16,647 bases of DNA, taken from NCBI GenBank assembly GCA_905215665.1, contig CAJMQR010000013.1, forward strand, positions 1 to 16,647, given 5' to 3'. How positions within the stretch are numbered: position 1 is the stretch's first letter; the number at the start of each line of letters is the position of its first letter. The stretch comes from an uncultured bacterium (GTDB taxonomy: Bacteria; Bacillota; Clostridia; Oscillospirales; Oscillospiraceae). This document shows positions 13,793-16,647 of the stretch, in pieces. Below the pieces are notes generated by a model that was given only the letters and a program-made list of their open reading frames with translations, ran no database searches and had not been told where the DNA came from. Both the position numbers and the translations under genes were made by a program.

Positions 13793-14608
13793 ATGAAACG
13801 CAGAATGTTTGCTCTTTTCCTGCTGCTCTCGCTGTGCCTGCTGTGCGTGCTTCCGGCCTTCGCGGCCGAGGCATCCCTGTCCGGGCCGAGCGGCCGCCCG
13901 CTGGTGGTGGACAATGCCGGCCTGCTGACCGCGCAGGAGGTGCAAAAGCTGACCTCCCGTCTGGAGGAAATTTCCGCGCGTCAGGCGATGGACGTGGCCG
14001 TTGTCACGACGCTCAGCCTCGATGGAAAGACGGAGCGGGACTACGCCGACGATTTTTATGACTATGGTGGCTATGCCGACGACGGCGTGCTGCTGCTGTT
14101 CTTCACGGGCGAGGAGCGCGGCGTCTGGATCTCCACCAAGGGCTACGGCCAGACGGCCTTCACCGTCGACGGCATGGACTACATCTTCGACGAGATCATC
14201 CCCGACCTCAGCGACGGGCGTTACGCAGACGCCTTCGAGCGTTATGCCTCCCTTGCGGACGAATACGTCACGCAGGCCCGGAAGGGCAACGTCTATGACA
14301 CGGGCAACCTGCCGAAGAAGCCCCTCTCCCTGATCTGGATTCCGATTGCCATCGGCGTGGGCGCGCTGCTTGCGCTGATCCCGCTGGGCGTGATGAAGGG
14401 GCAGCTCAAGTCGGTGCGCCCGCAGTCCACGGCCGCGAGCTACGTCCGGCAGGGGAGTTTTGAGCTCACCGCCAACCGCGACGTTTTCCTGTACCGGAAC
14501 GTAACGCGCCGCCTGCGCCCGAAAAACAACAGCAGCGGCGGAAGCGGCAGCGGTTCGCATATCAGCTCCTCCGGTTCCAGTCACGGCGGCTCCGGACGCA
14601 GGTTCTGA
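13793..14608 (+). CDS. TPM-domain membrane protein (YdjH/YgcG-like)
   Basis: A 271-residue protein. A classical signal peptide (1-24, MKRRMF..., PAFA-A) is followed by a TPM domain (about 36-165) outside the membrane: VVDNAGLLT (38-46), MDVAVVTTLSLDG, DYADDFYDYGGYADDGVLLLF and GVWISTKGYGQ. A transmembrane helix (about 178-201) and a basic, then Ser/Gly-rich C-terminus (NNSSGGSGSGS...GSSHGGSGRRF) come last, a tail typical of this family. TPM domains occur in Psb32 and YgcG proteins and are linked to envelope or photosystem maintenance. The strong AAGGAGG overlaps the end of the previous gene, and the gap is 15 bases. It closes the SPFH/zinc-ribbon/TPM operon. Confidence 0.9.
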   Translation: MKRRMFALFLLLSLCLLCVLPAFAAEASLSGPSGRPLVVDNAGLLTAQEVQKLTSRLEEISARQAMDVAVVTTLSLDGKTERDYADDFYDYGGYADDGVLLLFFTGEERGVWISTKGYGQTAFTVDGMDYIFDEIIPDLSDGRYADAFERYASLADEYVTQARKGNVYDTGNLPKKPLSLIWIPIAIGVGALLALIPLGVMKGQLKSVRPQSTAASYVRQGSFELTANRDVFLYRNVTRRLRPKNNSSGGSGSGSHISSSGSSHGGSGRRF

Positions 14609-14643
14609 TACCAATCCCTTACTAATAGGTATCCTTTTCATCG
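14604..14643. repeat. Short inverted-repeat sequence resembling an end of the 9217-9377 element
   Basis: GATACC (14607-14612) recurs inverted as GGTATC (14628-14633). Read on the minus strand the stretch begins CCGATGAAAAGGATACC and ends TATCAGAACC; the right end of the larger element begins CCGATAAAAAGTAGACAC and ends TATCAGAAAGG. The likeness is short and may be chance. Confidence 0.25.
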
Positions 14644-14672
14644 GTGGTTCGTATAAAACAACTCCGATGCCG

Positions 14673-14704
14673 CGGCGGGCTGCACATCGCAGTCCGCCGT
14701 TTTT
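14673..14704 (+). terminator. Terminator of the SPFH/zinc-ribbon/TPM operon
   Basis: CGGCGGGCTG (14673-14682) pairs with CAGTCCGCCG (14690-14699; one G-U pair) around a seven-base loop and is followed by TTTTT. Confidence 0.85.
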
Positions 14705-14903
14705 CCTTTGGAAAAACGCACATTCTCTTCCCCGCGCGGGCCCACGGCCGAAGGAAAAGCAGCAAAGATTTCCGCGCCGCGGAAGCAGTCAAAGTGGAAA
14801 AAGAAACCAAAGACTGGGCGCAACGCGCTGTTTGCCTCAAAAGCAGACATCTGTTCGTTTCTTAAAGCTTCATTAAGTATATGGAATTCCACCCTCTCCC
14901 CGC
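14705..14903. other. Gene-free stretch before pssA
   Basis: Several short reading frames cross this interval on both strands, but none has a ribosome site or recognisable protein sequence. Apart from the promoter that follows, I see no supported feature. Confidence 0.3.
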
Positions 14904-14932
14904 TTGACAAAACAGTAAAAACGAGGGATAAT
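14904..14932 (+). promoter_or_regulatory. Promoter of pssA and the lipid kinase gene
   Basis: Consensus TTGACA (14904-14909), a 17-base spacer and GATAAT (14927-14932). The predicted start is near 14939, giving a leader of about 43 nt. Confidence 0.8.
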
Positions 14933-14954
14933 AGAACTATAAACAGAAGAGGGG

Positions 14955-14971
14955 TTGCCGCTTTGCGGCAA
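14955..14971 (+). promoter_or_regulatory. Hairpin abutting the pssA ribosome site
   Basis: TTGCCGC-TTT-GCGGCAA is a perfect seven-pair hairpin whose last base is the first base of the AGGAG Shine-Dalgarno (14971-14975). It may modulate ribosome access or protect the 5' end of this short leader. Confidence 0.5.
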
Positions 14972-14981
14972 GGAGATAAAA

Positions 14982-15653
14982 ATGATTGGATTTTATGATT
15001 ACACAGTCGTATTGACTTATCTGAGTCTGCTCTCCGCCGTCGGCGGAATGGCGCTGGCGATCACCGACCACCCGATTCTCGCAACCATCTGCCTGCTGTT
15101 CTGCGGGCTGTGCGACATGTTCGACGGTAAGGTCGCACGCACGAAGAAGAACCGCACGGAAGAGCAAAAGTCCTTCGGCATTCAGATCGATTCCCTGTGC
15201 GACATTGTCGCCTTCGGCGTCCTGCCCGCCGTCATCCTGCTCAAGCTCTGCGCGGGCTGCTGGTACGCATGGGTCATCGCCCCGCTGTATGTCCTCGCCG
15301 GACTGATCCGCCTCGCCTATTTCAACGTGACCGAGGAACAGCGCCAGAAGGAGACGGACGCCTGCCGCAAGACCTACTCCGGCCTGCCCATCACCTCCTC
15401 CGCGCTCATTTTCCCGCTCTTTTACTGCATTATGACCGGCTACTGCCAGAAGGTGCACGGCCGGATCGGGCCGTATAAGGATATGTTCGAGGGCTCATGG
15501 CGCGGTGTTGCGCTGTGCGTCCTTGCGGCCGTCACCGGACTGTGCTTCATTCTGCCTTTCCGCATCCGCAAGCCGCAGAGCAAGGAGCTTCTTCTGATAC
15601 TGATCATCGGCATTCTGATCGCCGCCGCGCTGCTTCTGGCCATCATTATATGA
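14982..15653 (+). CDS. pssA: CDP-diacylglycerol--serine O-phosphatidyltransferase
   Basis: A 223-residue, multi-pass membrane enzyme of the CDP-alcohol phosphatidyltransferase family, which joins an alcohol (here most likely serine) to CDP-diacylglycerol. The signature is DMFDGKVAR (45-53), then G66, D70 and D74 (FGIQIDSLCD). Between AR and G there are 12 residues rather than the textbook eight, a Clostridia-type variation. PssA is preferred over PgsA because of D-M-F-D-G-K and the segment IVAFGVLPAVILL, but substrate cannot be proven from sequence. There are six or so hydrophobic segments, the last ending at the C-terminus. The ATG at 14982 has AGGAG upstream; the in-frame TTG at 14955 sits in a hairpin and is rejected. 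The lipid kinase gene follows after 10 bases. Confidence 0.87.
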   Translation: MIGFYDYTVVLTYLSLLSAVGGMALAITDHPILATICLLFCGLCDMFDGKVARTKKNRTEEQKSFGIQIDSLCDIVAFGVLPAVILLKLCAGCWYAWVIAPLYVLAGLIRLAYFNVTEEQRQKETDACRKTYSGLPITSSALIFPLFYCIMTGYCQKVHGRIGPYKDMFEGSWRGVALCVLAAVTGLCFILPFRIRKPQSKELLLILIIGILIAAALLLAIII

Positions 15654-15663
15654 GGAGGCAGGG

Positions 15664-16551
15664 ATGAAAAAGCTTCTTCTGATCATCAATCCCTGTTCCG
15701 GCAAGAAAAAGGCCTGCCGCGCCCTTGCCGACATCGTCAACGTTTTCAACCGCGGCGGCTATGACGTCACGGTCTACGCCACCGCCGCCAGAGGCGACGC
15801 CACCGCGACCGTCGCGCGGCGCGCGGAGGAATTTGACCTCGTCGTCTGCGCCGGGGGCGACGGCACCTTCAACGAAACGATCTCCGGCCTGCTGGAGGGC
15901 TGCCATCGAACGCCGCTGGGCTATCTCCCCGCCGGCAGCACCAACGATTTTGCCAACAGCCTGCATCTGTCGAAGGATCTGGTGCAGGCGGCCCGCGACA
16001 TCGTCGAGGGTAAGCCCCGCATGCTGGACGTGGGCCGTTTCAACGACCGCTATTTTTCCTATGTGGCTTCCTTCGGCGCCTTTACCCGCACGTCCTACGC
16101 CACCTCCCAGAGCGTTAAGAACGCGCTGGGCCATTTGGCCTATATTCTGGGGGGCATCAAGGAGATTCCCTCCATCCGCAGCCGCCACCTGAAGTTCACG
16201 CTGGGCGACGGTGCCGTGCTGGAGGACGATTATATTTTCGGCGCGATCAGCAATTCCACCTCCGTGGCGGGCGTGCTGACGCTTTCGGAAGAGCTGGTCG
16301 ATATGAATGACGGCGTGTTCGAGCTGCTGCTGGTGCGCAAGCCGCACAATCTGCTGGAGCTGAACGACTGCGTTCTGGCGCTGACCACGCAGGATTACCA
16401 TACGCCGATGCTGACCTTCACCTCTGCCTCCTCCGTCGCAATCGAGGCGCCGGAGGATATGGACTGGACGCTCGACGGGGAGCGCGCCGAAGGCCGCGCG
16501 CACTGCACGGCGGAGAATCTGCACGACGCCATCTCCATCATCACAAAATAA
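15664..16551 (+). CDS. Diacylglycerol kinase family lipid kinase (YegS/DgkB-like)
   Basis: A 295-residue soluble or membrane-associated kinase. The DAGK catalytic domain (1-125) starts with LLIINPCSGKKKA, has the nucleotide-binding GGDGTFNE (64-71) and the LPAGSTNDFA motif (88-97). The C-terminal beta-rich domain carries the usual VGRFNDRYFSYVASFGAF segment and a late DMDWTLDGERAE motif. DgkB phosphorylates diacylglycerol back to phosphatidic acid, feeding it into the CDP-diacylglycerol pathway that supplies PssA. Other members act on sphingosine-like or phosphatidylglycerol lipids, so the substrate is inferred. Only 10 bases separate it from pssA, with AGGAGGCAGGG as ribosome site, so the pair is an operon. 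Confidence 0.92.
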   Translation: MKKLLLIINPCSGKKKACRALADIVNVFNRGGYDVTVYATAARGDATATVARRAEEFDLVVCAGGDGTFNETISGLLEGCHRTPLGYLPAGSTNDFANSLHLSKDLVQAARDIVEGKPRMLDVGRFNDRYFSYVASFGAFTRTSYATSQSVKNALGHLAYILGGIKEIPSIRSRHLKFTLGDGAVLEDDYIFGAISNSTSVAGVLTLSEELVDMNDGVFELLLVRKPHNLLELNDCVLALTTQDYHTPMLTFTSASSVAIEAPEDMDWTLDGERAEGRAHCTAENLHDAISIITK

Positions 16552-16555
16552 AACC

Positions 16556-16587
16556 GGGAGCTGCCGCCAGCGCGACAGCTCCTTTTT
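16556..16587 (+). terminator. Terminator after the lipid kinase, abutting the next gene's ribosome site
   Basis: GGAGCTG (16557-16563) pairs with CAGCTCC (16576-16582), followed by TTTTT (16583-16587). The GGAGG (16588-16592) of the next gene starts at the very next base, so this hairpin sits inside a probable polycistronic message or acts as an attenuator. Confidence 0.7.
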
Positions 16588-16600
16588 GGAGGAAAAACGA

Positions 16601-16647
16601 ATGAAAACCCTCTGCATCCGCCTGCGCCGGGGCGACGATCTGCTCGC
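16601..16647 (+). CDS. Start of an unidentified gene (possibly PPC/DUF296-type)
   Basis: Only 15 residues are visible (MKTLCIRLRRGDDLL). GGAGG lies eight bases before the ATG, so this is a genuine start. The opening with alternating basic residues and R-x-G-D-D-L resembles PPC (DUF296) DNA-binding-like proteins, but this is too little sequence for a firm call. Confidence 0.55.
   Translation, partial: MKTLCIRLRRGDDLL

Noticed and set aside
9389..14641. A 1750-codon minus-strand open frame running antisense to the SPFH, zinc-ribbon and TPM genes
   Set aside because: Only its last 330 codons are a real gene (the histidine kinase). The rest is antisense to three well-recognised genes, has no protein family features, and is explained by scarcity of stop codons in high-GC antisense frames.
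14638..14998. Several 60-96 codon ORFs on both strands before pssA
   Set aside because: They overlap the operon terminator and the pssA promoter and show no family features or ribosome sites.

Overview
The window is about 60% G+C with dense, Shine-Dalgarno-led genes. Together these suggest a high-GC gut-type Clostridia chromosome, probably Oscillospirales. The clues are the protein styles: pyruvate kinase without the C-terminal PEP-utiliser domain, an ATP-dependent PEP carboxykinase, a 446-residue citrate synthase, a Clostridia-style SPFH protein with zinc-ribbon tail, and PssA next to a YegS-type lipid kinase. This assignment is inference. No rRNA, tRNA, CRISPR array, prophage or transposase gene was seen.

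Left part (1-5340). On the minus strand, pyrG (CTP synthase) is followed almost without gap by a small Dabb-domain protein and the start of a GIY-YIG protein, which runs off the window. Divergently, a membrane-anchored alpha/beta hydrolase has its own sigma-A-type promoter. A 436-bp gene-free stretch full of hairpins, including a strong terminator, separates it from pckA on the minus strand.

Central metabolism (5345-9154). A MarR regulator overlaps the start of citrate synthase (same minus-strand operon), with a palindrome at the regulator's own transcription start. Divergently, pyk has a strong promoter but a 342-nt leader. That leader holds a compact multi-hairpin RNA ending in an intrinsic terminator, and then a short candidate ORF for a hydrophobic/basic 24-residue peptide. 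Citrate synthase, PEP carboxykinase and pyruvate kinase all act around the PEP/pyruvate/oxaloacetate node.

Cell-envelope region (9217-16587). A 160-bp MITE-like inverted-repeat element lies between pyk and a two-component system (response regulator then histidine kinase, minus strand, overlapping). From the same 154-bp intergenic region three genes run the other way: SPFH/zinc-ribbon protein, double zinc-ribbon membrane protein, and TPM-domain secreted/membrane protein. They resemble B. subtilis YdjI, YdjG and YdjH, which work with PspA, but no PspA gene is visible here. Next come pssA (phosphatidylserine synthase) and a diacylglycerol-kinase-family gene under their own promoter, then the start of a possible PPC/DUF296 gene. 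The grouping suggests an envelope-maintenance neighbourhood.

Most worth following up: the two-component/SPFH/zinc-ribbon/TPM locus with its shared divergent promoter region, the attenuator-like leader of pyk, and the MITE-like element.
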